Shown here: positions 53,359 to 61,185 of the stretch, piece by piece
Layout of the letters: each line of letters starts with the position of its first letter
How positions within the stretch are numbered: position 1 is the stretch's first letter
Source of the DNA: UBA5078 sp033721235
Lineage (GTDB): Bacteria > Pseudomonadota > Gammaproteobacteria > Pseudomonadales > Pseudohongiellaceae
DNA: 64,000 nt
NCBI GenBank assembly: GCA_033721235.1
Contig: JAWWAY010000008.1
Location: forward strand, 1 to 64,000
Direction: 5' to 3'
Program-made: the position numbers and the translations under genes
The notes under the pieces: model-generated
Told to the model about the DNA's origin: nothing
Database searches by the model: none
What the model saw: only the letters and a program-made list of their open reading frames with translations

Positions 53359-54507
53359 ATGTTGCCTAAAGCAAAGCTGTGGTTAGGCCTGGTAGTTGCT
53401 GCATTAACAATGCTTAGCACTAATCTTCAGGCGGCCTGGGATCTGAATATGACCCAGGGTGTAACCCAAATCAGTAGAGAGACGTATGACATCCACATGA
53501 CAATACTCTGGTGGTGTGTAGCCATTGGTGTCGTTGTTTTCGGTGTAATGTTGTGGTCCATCATTAATCACCGCAAATCCAAGGGTGCAGTTTCAGCCAC
53601 TTTCCACGAAAGCGTTAAAGTGGAAATCGTTTGGACTGTGATTCCCTTCATCATACTGATCTTGATGGCAATTCCAGCCACCGATGTTCTAACGAAGGCT
53701 TATGATACGACTGAGTCTGAACTAGATATCAAAATTACGGGCTATCAATGGCGTTGGGAATACACTTATCTGCGCCAGAATGCTGATGATGAAGAAGTAA
53801 GCTTCTATAGCATCATGAGCACATCCCGCGAAGAGATTAGCAACGAGCTGCCAAAAGAAGAGCATTACCTGCTTGATGTTGATAAGCCGCTTGTTATTCC
53901 GGTAAATAAAAAGGTTCGTTTCCTCATCACGTCTAACGACGTAATCCACGCTTGGTGGGTGCCAGATTTCGCTGTGAAGAAGGATGCTATTCCAGGCTTC
54001 ATCAACGAGAGCTGGACTATCGTAGAAGAGCCTGGCGTATACCGCGGCCAATGTGCCGAGCTTTGCGGTATCGACCATGGTTTCATGCCTATCGTTGTTC
54101 ATGCTCTTGAGCAAGACGAATACGATGCATGGTATGCCGAGCAGCAAGAGAACGCTCGCATGACTCGTGAGATGGCTAATACAGTCGTCACTATGAGTGA
54201 ATCTCTCGAGCAAGGTGAAGAGGTTTACAACCGAACTTGTGCCGGTTGTCACCAAGTAAACGGTCAAGGCTTACCGCCTACATTCCCCGCTTTGGCAGAT
54301 AACGCCGTAGTAACGGGTGACCTGCTTGAGAACATCGACGTTCTTATCAATGGTCGACCAGGCACTCCGATGGCTGCCTTCGGTAGACAATTGACCCCAG
54401 TAGAGCTAGCTGCTGTTACGACTTATATCAGAAACTCGTTTGGTAATACGACGGGTGATCTAGTCCAGCCAGCTGAAGTTAATTCAATCATACAAGCCGC
54501 ACAGTAG
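53359..54507 (+). CDS. coxB: Cytochrome c oxidase subunit II with C-terminal cytochrome c domain
   Basis: A 382-residue caa3-type subunit II. Signal peptide at about 1-25 (cleavage near LQAAW), two membrane helices (about 45-70 and 90-110), then the cupredoxin domain. CuA ligands are in HAWWVPDF (near 197) and CAELCGIDHGFM (near 232-243). A cytochrome c domain follows with CAGCH near 293 and the likely axial Met in GTPMAAFGRQL. It accepts electrons from cytochrome c and passes them to CoxA. First gene of coxB-coxA-ctaG-coxC. Confidence 0.97.
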   Translation: MLPKAKLWLGLVVAALTMLSTNLQAAWDLNMTQGVTQISRETYDIHMTILWWCVAIGVVVFGVMLWSIINHRKSKGAVSATFHESVKVEIVWTVIPFIILILMAIPATDVLTKAYDTTESELDIKITGYQWRWEYTYLRQNADDEEVSFYSIMSTSREEISNELPKEEHYLLDVDKPLVIPVNKKVRFLITSNDVIHAWWVPDFAVKKDAIPGFINESWTIVEEPGVYRGQCAELCGIDHGFMPIVVHALEQDEYDAWYAEQQENARMTREMANTVVTMSESLEQGEEVYNRTCAGCHQVNGQGLPPTFPALADNAVVTGDLLENIDVLINGRPGTPMAAFGRQLTPVELAAVTTYIRNSFGNTTGDLVQPAEVNSIIQAAQ

Positions 54508-54522
54508 AGGACAGTAGAACAA

Positions 54523-56109
54523 ATGAGCGCAGCACACGACGATCATCATCACGGTCCAGCCAAGGGTCTTAGACGTTGGTTGTTTACAACCAACCACAAA
54601 GACATTGGTACCCTCTATCTGTGGTTTAGCTTTGCAATGTTCCTCCTCGGTGGATCATTCGCCATGGTTATTAGAGCCGAGCTCTTCCAACCTGGCCTGC
54701 AATTGGTAGACCCTAACTTCTTTAACCAGATGACGACCATGCATGGTCTAGTCATGGTATTTGGTGCTGTTATGCCGGCGTTTGTTGGCCTAGCGAACTG
54801 GATGCTTCCGATGATGATCGGGGCGCCAGATATGGCACTACCTAGAATGAATAACTGGAGCTTCTGGATTCTTCCATTCGCGTTCGCCATGTTGGCTTCA
54901 ACGCTACTAATGGAATCTGGTGCTCCTAATTTCGGCTGGACTTTCTACGCGCCGCTGTCTACGACATACGCGCCTGACTCCGTCACATTCTTCATTTTTG
55001 CGGTACACATTATGGGGGCCTCCTCCATCATGGGTTCCATTAACATCATCGCGACAATCTTGAACCTACGCGCACCAGGCATGACTCTTATGAAGATGCC
55101 TCTGTTCGTATGGACTTGGTTGATCACTGCGTATCTATTGATTGCCGTAATGCCAGTGCTTGCTGGTGTTGTGACGATGATGTTGTTTGACATCCACTTT
55201 GGTACCAGCTTCTTTAACGCCGCTGGTGGTGGTGATCCCGTATTGTTCCAGCACGTATTCTGGTTCTTCGGTCACCCAGAAGTGTATATCATGATTCTTC
55301 CAGCCTTCGGTGTGGTCTCTGCGATCATCCCAACATTCGCCAGAAAGCGTCTGTTCGGCTACGACTCAATGGTTTATGCAACAGCGTCTATCGCATTCTT
55401 GTCCTTCATCGTATGGGCTCACCACATGTTTACAGTGGGTATGCCTATCGCCGGTGAGCTATTCTTCATGTATGCGACGATGCTAATTGCCGTACCAACG
55501 GGTGTGAAGGTATTTAACTGGGTTGCGACTATGTTCCGTGGCTCCATGACTTTCGAAACGCCAATGCTATTCGCTATTGCTTTCGTTGTTCTGTTCACCA
55601 TGGGTGGTTTCACGGGTCTAATGCTTGCCGTAACGCCAGCTGACTTCCAATACCACGATACTTACTTCGTTGTTGCTCACTTCCACTATGTACTAGTGCC
55701 AGGTGCTGTATTCTCGATTATGGCGGCGTGCTACTACTGGCTGCCAAAGTGGACTGGTTATATGTACGACGAGCGTCTAGGCAAGCTGCATTTCTGGTTG
55801 TCTTTCATTGGTGTAAATATACTGTTCTTCCCACAGCACTTCTTGGGTCTAGCAGGTATGCCACGTCGTATCCCAGACTATGCACTACAGTTTGCTGACT
55901 TTAACTGGATCTCTAGTATTGGTGGTTTCCTATTTGGTGCCTCTCAGCTAATCCTGTTGGTAGTCGTTATCAAGTGTATTAAAGGTGGTAAGAAGGCGAC
56001 TGCGCAAGTATGGGAAGGCGCCCAAGGTCTGGAATGGACAGTGGACTCCCCTGCTCCATACCATACATTTACAACTCCGCCTGATCCAAAGCTGATTCAC
56101 GATCAGTAA
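54523..56109 (+). CDS. coxA: Cytochrome c oxidase subunit I
   Basis: A 528-residue heme-copper oxidase subunit I with 12 membrane helices. Low-spin heme and CuB ligands are intact: TTMHGLVMVFG, FWFFGHPEVYIMILPAFG (CuB His-Tyr pair and the D-channel Glu), WAHHMFTVGMP (two CuB His) and YHDTYFVVAHFHYV (high- and low-spin heme His). This is the A1-type pattern. It starts 15 bp after coxB. Confidence 0.98.
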   Translation: MSAAHDDHHHGPAKGLRRWLFTTNHKDIGTLYLWFSFAMFLLGGSFAMVIRAELFQPGLQLVDPNFFNQMTTMHGLVMVFGAVMPAFVGLANWMLPMMIGAPDMALPRMNNWSFWILPFAFAMLASTLLMESGAPNFGWTFYAPLSTTYAPDSVTFFIFAVHIMGASSIMGSINIIATILNLRAPGMTLMKMPLFVWTWLITAYLLIAVMPVLAGVVTMMLFDIHFGTSFFNAAGGGDPVLFQHVFWFFGHPEVYIMILPAFGVVSAIIPTFARKRLFGYDSMVYATASIAFLSFIVWAHHMFTVGMPIAGELFFMYATMLIAVPTGVKVFNWVATMFRGSMTFETPMLFAIAFVVLFTMGGFTGLMLAVTPADFQYHDTYFVVAHFHYVLVPGAVFSIMAACYYWLPKWTGYMYDERLGKLHFWLSFIGVNILFFPQHFLGLAGMPRRIPDYALQFADFNWISSIGGFLFGASQLILLVVVIKCIKGGKKATAQVWEGAQGLEWTVDSPAPYHTFTTPPDPKLIHDQ

Positions 56110-56137
56110 GGGTCTGAATAGTAATTGAGGTGTAGCC

Positions 56138-56710
56138 ATGGCGAATGCGAAGAATGACAACGCGAACACAAAACTGGTTAAGAAGCTTTTCTTGATCACG
56201 GTAGGGATGTTCGGTTTCGGTTTCGCCATGGTTCCAATGTACGACGTCATTTGCGACATCACTGGTTTAAATGGCAAGACCTCTGGCCGCTATACAGCGG
56301 AGCTTGAGCAGAGCGCTGAGCAGTTGGAAGAGCGACAAATTACTGTTCAATTCCTTGCTCAGAATAATGAGGGCATGTCTTGGGCGTTTCGTGCCAATGA
56401 CCCTCAGGTCAAAGTAAAGCCAGGTGAAGTTAAAGTAGTAAGTTATCAGGCGAAAAACGTTAAAGACTACGCAATGACCGGACAGGCTATACCTAGCGTT
56501 GCCCCAAATGAGGCTGCGCAGTACTTGAAAAAAATAGAGTGTTTTTGTTTTGCTGAACAAGACTTAGCCCCAGGGGAAGAAGTTGAAATGGCATTACGGT
56601 TTTTTGTAGACAAAGACATTCCCAAGCATATTACAAAACTAACATTGTCTTACTCGCTATTTGATATTACTAAAGAGCAAAACGCTGCCGAGTCAGTAGC
56701 GGTAAGATAA
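56138..56710 (+). CDS. ctaG: Cytochrome c oxidase assembly protein CtaG (Cox11)
   Basis: A 190-residue copper chaperone that supplies CuB of subunit I. One N-terminal membrane helix (about 18-37, ending PMYDVICDITGLNGK) is followed by a periplasmic immunoglobulin-like domain. The copper-binding CFCF motif is present in KKIECFCFAEQ. It lies between coxA (28 bp) and coxC, as in Pseudomonas. In the family the conserved Cys near DVxC (here Cys in DVICD) is also functional. Confidence 0.96.
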   Translation: MANAKNDNANTKLVKKLFLITVGMFGFGFAMVPMYDVICDITGLNGKTSGRYTAELEQSAEQLEERQITVQFLAQNNEGMSWAFRANDPQVKVKPGEVKVVSYQAKNVKDYAMTGQAIPSVAPNEAAQYLKKIECFCFAEQDLAPGEEVEMALRFFVDKDIPKHITKLTLSYSLFDITKEQNAAESVAVR

Positions 56711-56742
56711 GAACGATTTGATTACATTTGGAGATCGAAGAG

Positions 56743-57669
56743 ATGGCTGGCGAAAGCTCCCACGAAACGTATTACGTCCCCGATGAAACGAAGCTACCAT
56801 TTTTTGCTTCTATCGGGCTTTTCCTGACAGTTTATGGCTTGGGCGCAATGCTCAATGACATTAAGGCATCAGATCCGACAGGCGTATCCACAGCGATCGC
56901 GATCGTTGGTTTTCTGCTTCTGTCAGCCATACTATTTAATTGGTTCAGCACAGTAATTCGTGAAAACCATGCGGGCCTCAATAGCGATCAACTTAAGCGC
57001 TCCTATGTTTGGGGCATGGCTTGGTTTATTTTCTCTGAAGTGATGTTCTTCGCAGCCTTCTTCGGCGCCCTATTCTATGTGCGAAACTTCGCAGTACCGT
57101 GGCTTGGCGGTGAAGGTGATAAGGGCCTAACGGGCGATATGTTGTGGTCTGACTTCCAAGCTGCGTGGCCTGTAGTAGAAAACCCCAATAGCGACCTGTT
57201 TACTAACCCTCACGAAGCGATGGACGTGAAAGAGTGGTCGGTTGGCTTCTTTGCTAGCTACTTGCCTCTTTGGAACACAATTATTCTGATGACATCCTCT
57301 GTTACTGTGCACTTTGCACATACAGCGCTTAAGGCCGAGAACAGAAAGCGCCTCATTCAATGGTTAACAGTGACTGTTGTCTTGGCTGTTATCTTCTTGT
57401 TCCTACAAGTTGAAGAATATCTTCACGCTTACCACGAACTAGGCTTAACACTGGATTCTGGTATCTACGGCTCAACATTCTTCTTGTTGACCGGCTTCCA
57501 CGGTTTCCACGTAACGCTAGGTGGCTTCATGCTATTCATCATGCTGCTACGCGCCATTAAGGGACACTTTAAGCCAGACGATCACTTTGGTTTCGAAGCT
57601 GCCTCTTGGTACTGGCACTTTGTTGACGTGGTTTGGGTGGGTCTATTTATCTTTGTTTACTTATTCTAA
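56743..57669 (+). CDS. coxC: Cytochrome c oxidase subunit III
   Basis: About 308 residues, seven-helix subunit III. ATG 56743 is preferred: GGAG lies 9 nt upstream, and the frame's TTG at 56728 overlaps that site. Family motifs: WFIFSEVMFFAAFFGALFY, FLLTGFHGFHVTLGGFM and WYWHFVDVVWVGLFIFVY. An extended loop after helix 3 (about residues 110-165) is longer than in mitochondrial subunit III. The operon ends at a perfect hairpin just downstream. Confidence 0.97.
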   Translation: MAGESSHETYYVPDETKLPFFASIGLFLTVYGLGAMLNDIKASDPTGVSTAIAIVGFLLLSAILFNWFSTVIRENHAGLNSDQLKRSYVWGMAWFIFSEVMFFAAFFGALFYVRNFAVPWLGGEGDKGLTGDMLWSDFQAAWPVVENPNSDLFTNPHEAMDVKEWSVGFFASYLPLWNTIILMTSSVTVHFAHTALKAENRKRLIQWLTVTVVLAVIFLFLQVEEYLHAYHELGLTLDSGIYGSTFFLLTGFHGFHVTLGGFMLFIMLLRAIKGHFKPDDHFGFEAASWYWHFVDVVWVGLFIFVYLF

Positions 57670-57680
57670 GTAAATCTAGA

Positions 57681-57714
57681 ATTAAGTGCTGGCTATTATT
57701 AGCCAGCACTTAAT
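57681..57714. terminator. Perfect 14-bp hairpin after coxC
   Basis: ATTAAGTGCTGGCT, loop ATTATT, AGCCAGCACTTAAT: a fully complementary 14-bp stem, 11 nt after the coxC stop. The following T-run is weak. It is symmetrical and may terminate both coxC and the convergent DUF2909 gene. Confidence 0.7.
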
Positions 57715-57751
57715 ACAGACGTTCTACTTACGCCCTTTAACGATCAAGTCA

Positions 57752-57958
57752 TTACAGCCACGGTGCATCGATAGCTAGGCTGCCAGTCGCCAAACCAATA
57801 ACAACACACACCATTAATAGCACCGCTAGAGTTATTCTGACTCCTAGTGCATATAAGACTCTTTTTGATCTGCCCTTGTCTTGATAGAAAAAGACAAAGC
57901 CACAAGCAAGGCTAAGTAAGATACCCACTAAGAGCAATACGATAATAATTTTCAACAT
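57752..57958 (-). CDS. DUF2909 family twin-transmembrane protein
   Basis: A 68-residue protein from the ATG at 57958 (MLKIIIVLLLVGILLSLA); the frame continues upstream to 57997, but the family starts here. Two membrane helices (about 3-24 and 44-62) are separated by the conserved polar hairpin FYQDKGRSKRVLYALGVR. DUF2909 proteins are encoded beside coxC and SURF1 in Pseudomonas relatives and are often on the opposite strand. Their function is unknown; a role in oxidase assembly is inferred from context. Confidence 0.88.
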   Translation of the reverse strand: MLKIIIVLLLVGILLSLACGFVFFYQDKGRSKRVLYALGVRITLAVLLMVCVVIGLATGSLAIDAPWL

Positions 57959-58047
57959 AGAGTATTCCAGTCCAATTAACAGGCTACATAATAGCAAATG
58001 CAGCCGCCTAAACCGATAGACGGAACGCTTACTCCAAGGCCTATATA

Positions 58048-58779
58048 ATGACAGCCTTTAAACCCGGTTGGAAAATGACGCTATTCACCCTGCTGTTTTG
58101 TCCCATACTCTTCCAGATGGGCATGTGGCAACTTGAGCGTGAACAACAGAAGTTGGTACTCCAACAGCGATACGACAGCCGGCAAACCGCTGCACCACTA
58201 GACTTTAGTGATGTCGACTGGCAGGCAGATGACCTAAGCTTTCTGAACATAAGCGCGAATGGTAGCTTTGATAATGCTCGCAGCTTTTTGCTGGATAACC
58301 GCATCAATAATTCACGCGTGGGCTACGAAATTCTGACACCATTTACCACCCAGTCCGGTGAAACACTATTAGTGAATCGCGGCTGGTTACCACAAGGCAG
58401 GACACGAGAGGATATCCCCGAAATACCGAGCATTAACGGACAGGTCAGCATCGCCGCCAGTATATATGTCCCACTGGGCGAAGCGTTTGTGTTAAGCGGC
58501 GCTCCAGCTTCTGATGAGCGTTGGCCACAACTCATACAGTCTATCGATATGGATTTTCTAGAAGCCCAGCTCGGCTTGGAACTAATGCCCTATACCGTAC
58601 GTTTAACACAAGGATCAATCGGCGCATTAACGGTGGACTGGCCGCTAATCAATATATCGCCGGAAAAACATCGCGGCTATGCGGTGCAATGGTTTGCCAT
58701 GTTAGCCGCTCTTATATTGTTATACACCTATTTTGGCTTTAAGAACCCTAATAGCAAGAAGCAAGCAGAGGAAAAATGA
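58048..58779 (+). CDS. SURF1 family cytochrome c oxidase assembly protein
   Basis: A 243-residue protein with two membrane helices near the ends (about 9-25 and 210-228) around a periplasmic domain, the SURF1/Shy1 layout. Family motifs: QMGMWQLEREQQK after helix 1, LLDNRINNSRVGYEILTPF, LLVNRGWLPQG and HRGYAVQWFAM before helix 2. SURF1 helps heme a insertion into subunit I. It overlaps the next gene by 4 bp. Confidence 0.95.
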   Translation: MTAFKPGWKMTLFTLLFCPILFQMGMWQLEREQQKLVLQQRYDSRQTAAPLDFSDVDWQADDLSFLNISANGSFDNARSFLLDNRINNSRVGYEILTPFTTQSGETLLVNRGWLPQGRTREDIPEIPSINGQVSIAASIYVPLGEAFVLSGAPASDERWPQLIQSIDMDFLEAQLGLELMPYTVRLTQGSIGALTVDWPLINISPEKHRGYAVQWFAMLAALILLYTYFGFKNPNSKKQAEEK

Positions 58780-59426
58780 CTCCTGATACGAAAAACAAAA
58801 TTAAGCTAGCGGCGTTAATGTTAGTGACAATACTCCCTATAACTTTCGCCACTATGAGTTTTCGAGCTGCCATGAATGATGGCAGCTTCGGCGGCACTAC
58901 TAATAAGGGCCAATTAATTACGCCGCCAATGGATATTACTGCACTAGAGTTACGCACTACCGAAGGCGACCCGGCGTTCAAAACCTTTGACGATATTATT
59001 GCCGAACTAGACGATGACGACGAATATGAAATTCAACCTTGGATGATGGTCTATGTTACTGCCAAGAGTTGCGATCAGGCTTGCTTGGATAGAATCTATG
59101 AACTCAGGCAGCTACATGTAGCACTAGGCAAAGACATTCAAAGGGTGCGACGCTATTTTGTGAACGCCTCTGGCACTGACTTAAGCCCCGAGCTAAGCGA
59201 GATGTTTCGAGAAGATTACCCGAGCATGGGCATTGCAGTGAGTGACTATCAAAGAATTCGCCGTAACTTCGGCGATGCTAACATCGACTTGCAGTTGCCT
59301 GATGAAAGCTATGTAATTTTCATTGATCCTGTTGGCAATGTCATGATGTATTACACCGAAGATAAAACCGCGCAAGATATAATGAGCGACCTAGAAACGC
59401 TCCTTCGACACTCAAGCCTAGGATAA
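58776..59426 (+). CDS. Membrane-anchored thioredoxin-fold protein with a CxxxC motif (Sco-like)
   Basis: A 216-residue protein: one N-terminal membrane helix (about 9-27), then a soluble domain. AKSCDQACLDRIYEL near residue 96-110 has the CxxxC spacing used by Sco copper chaperones. DESYVIFIDPVGNVMMYY near the C-terminus resembles the cis-Pro and strand region of a thioredoxin fold. Overall similarity to Sco1/SenC is not strong, and the usual distal His motif is not obvious. Its 4-bp overlap with the SURF1 gene suggests a role in oxidase assembly. Related proteins follow SURF1 in Pseudomonas. Confidence 0.8.
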   Translation: MTPDTKNKIKLAALMLVTILPITFATMSFRAAMNDGSFGGTTNKGQLITPPMDITALELRTTEGDPAFKTFDDIIAELDDDDEYEIQPWMMVYVTAKSCDQACLDRIYELRQLHVALGKDIQRVRRYFVNASGTDLSPELSEMFREDYPSMGIAVSDYQRIRRNFGDANIDLQLPDESYVIFIDPVGNVMMYYTEDKTAQDIMSDLETLLRHSSLG

Positions 59427-59435
59427 ATGACACAT

Positions 59436-59463
59436 GGCACGGTAGCTTGGCGGCTACCGTGCC
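59436..59463. terminator. Bidirectional hairpin terminator between the two oxidase operons
   Basis: A perfect 11-bp stem GGCACGGTAGC, loop TTGGCG, GCTACCGTGCC. It lies between the convergent stops at 59426 and 59470, with a short T-rich run on the plus-strand side. Confidence 0.8.
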
Positions 59464-59469
59464 GCCTTC

Positions 59470-59844
59470 TTAATGTTCTTCTTCGTGTGATTCCCCGTGC
59501 ACAACGGGCAACGGTTGTGCATTCGCATCCTGGCCGAAGTATTCTACCCGAGCGCCTAAGGTATAACTTCCCTCAACGGCCATAAAACCAATCAGAAATA
59601 GCAAGGCCACTGGCGGCCCCACTATCGTTAAGATTAGTGCCATTCGCTCCCACATAACATGCATAAAAATCGCCATGATAAAACCGGCTTTCAATACCAT
59701 GAAGATAAGAATCAAACTCCAGCGTAAGTAACCTTGAAAGTTCAAATAGTCCACTAAATAACTTAAGGTACTCAGGACAAAAAGTAGTATCCAAATTTTA
59801 AGATAGATCCCTAGGGGATGCTGCTGATCTGCTTCGGCTGACAT
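59470..59844 (-). CDS. Cytochrome c oxidase subunit IV family protein
   Basis: A 124-residue protein with three membrane helices (about 12-30, 38-58 and 68-90). The pattern is that of the bacterial subunit IV / CtaF-CyoD-like family: HPLGIYLKIWILLFVLSTLSY, then MVLKAGFIMAIFMHVMWER, which is diagnostic. The C-terminal tail is acidic and histidine-rich (HGESHEEEH). It is the last gene of the second oxidase operon, 12 bp after a subunit III gene. Confidence 0.9.
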   Translation of the reverse strand: MSAEADQQHPLGIYLKIWILLFVLSTLSYLVDYLNFQGYLRWSLILIFMVLKAGFIMAIFMHVMWERMALILTIVGPPVALLFLIGFMAVEGSYTLGARVEYFGQDANAQPLPVVHGESHEEEH

Positions 59845-59856
59845 CTGTTTCCCTCC

Positions 59857-60531
59857 CTACCAAAGATAAAAGAACGCGAAAATAAAGACCCAAACTAAAT
59901 CCACGAAATGCCAATATAGGCCCGTAATTTCTACGATCTCATAGCCCTTCTCGTCATAGTCACCTCGAGCAACTTTTCTGGCGACAATACTTAAGTAAAT
60001 CACACCGCCCGTTACGTGAAGTCCGTGAAAACCCGTTACCATAAAAAACACCGAACCGAATTGCGGAGCGCCCCACGGGTTCCCCCATGGTCGAACTCCC
60101 TCGGCGATTAGCTTCGACCATTCGAATGCTTGCATCCCTACGAATGATGCACCAAACGCTGCTGTTACCAACATAAGAATGGCCGCCATACGCTTATCTT
60201 TTCGATAGCCATAGTTCACCGCGAGTGCCATGGTGCCGCTACTCGTGATGAGGATAAAGGTCATAATGGCAATCAAAATAAGTGGGATGGGATCACTACC
60301 AAAAAAGGACAGCGCGAACACCTCGCTAGGCAAAGGCCACGGCTCAGCGGTAGAGCTTCGCACCGTCATATAGCCCACAAGAAAGCTAGAGAAAATGAAC
60401 GTATCGCTCACTAGGAATAGCCACATCATGAGCTTTCCCCAATGGACATTATAGGCTTGCTTGTCAGCAGACCAGTCTTGCACCAGGCCTGCTACGCCCT
60501 CTGGTGAATCATTCGTAGTGCTGTTGCTCAT
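59857..60531 (-). CDS. Cytochrome c oxidase subunit III family protein (second oxidase)
   Basis: A 224-residue subunit III-like protein with five membrane helices. Evidence: KLMMWLFLVSDTFIFSSFL, FFMVTGFHGLHVTGGVIYL and ITGLYWHFVDLVWVFIF, the subunit III helix signatures. It follows another subunit III gene by 39 bp, giving two subunit III-like genes in one operon. By arrangement this resembles the alternative oxidase clusters called coxMNOP in Bradyrhizobium. Confidence 0.93.
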   Translation of the reverse strand: MSNSTTNDSPEGVAGLVQDWSADKQAYNVHWGKLMMWLFLVSDTFIFSSFLVGYMTVRSSTAEPWPLPSEVFALSFFGSDPIPLILIAIMTFILITSSGTMALAVNYGYRKDKRMAAILMLVTAAFGASFVGMQAFEWSKLIAEGVRPWGNPWGAPQFGSVFFMVTGFHGLHVTGGVIYLSIVARKVARGDYDEKGYEIVEITGLYWHFVDLVWVFIFAFFYLW

Positions 60532-60570
60532 ATGTCAATTCCTTAACAATGAATCAAGAGTTTAGTGGCC

Positions 60571-61185
60571 CTATGTATTTGCCAAGGCGGCAAACAACAA
60601 CACCCATAAGACCAATAGAAAATGCCAATAGGAAGTACACAGCTCAATACTCAGCTTTACTGTGGCTAAGTCTGCCTTGCCCAGTAATCGAAAAGCGGTC
60701 TTAGACCATACCCACAAACCACCTAGAACATGCACCAGATGTAAACCGGTGAGCAAGAAGAAGAAGGCACTTGCGGGGTTTGTATTGACCCCCAAACCGG
60801 CAGCAGTGAGCTGCTGCCATACGAACCACTGTCCCGTCACAAACGCGGCAGAAAAGAGGCCAGATAGAATAAACATCGACCGTGCCTTTGCTCTATTGTC
60901 TGCAAACGCTGCATTGCGTGAGATCTGCAAACAAACACTGCCTACTACCAGTAGTCCAGTATTCCACCATAGTAAACCTGGATCGCTTAGGGGTACCCAG
61001 TCGCCCAAATCTAGGCGAACGTAGTAGGTCACACCGACAAGAGAAAAAATAACCCCCGCCACGACCATGAAGAGCCTAAGTGCCACCTTCTCTGGCGCCA
61101 AATCAAAGGCGGATTCGAGTGCAGTTCCCTCAGTAGGAGCCCGATACTCCCAGGGCTTGGAGCTCAGTTCTTTGTAGATACTCAT
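60571..61185 (-). CDS. Cytochrome c oxidase subunit III-like protein (second oxidase)
   Basis: A 204-residue five-helix subunit III-like protein. The N-terminus (YKELSSKPWEYRAP) is cytosolic. Membrane segments include LLWWNTGLLVVGSVCLQIS and FVTGQWFVWQQLTAAGLG, then FFLLTGLHLVHVLGGLWVW and SYWHFLLVLWVLLFAAL, all subunit III hallmarks. Its ATG overlaps the stop of the subunit I gene (TAATG), suggesting translational coupling. Confidence 0.92.
   Translation of the reverse strand: MSIYKELSSKPWEYRAPTEGTALESAFDLAPEKVALRLFMVVAGVIFSLVGVTYYVRLDLGDWVPLSDPGLLWWNTGLLVVGSVCLQISRNAAFADNRAKARSMFILSGLFSAAFVTGQWFVWQQLTAAGLGVNTNPASAFFFLLTGLHLVHVLGGLWVWSKTAFRLLGKADLATVKLSIELCTSYWHFLLVLWVLLFAALANT

Noticed and set aside
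53722..54267. 181-residue open frame antisense to coxB
   Set aside because: coxB itself carries all CuA and heme c motifs on the plus strand. The antisense product has no recognisable domain.
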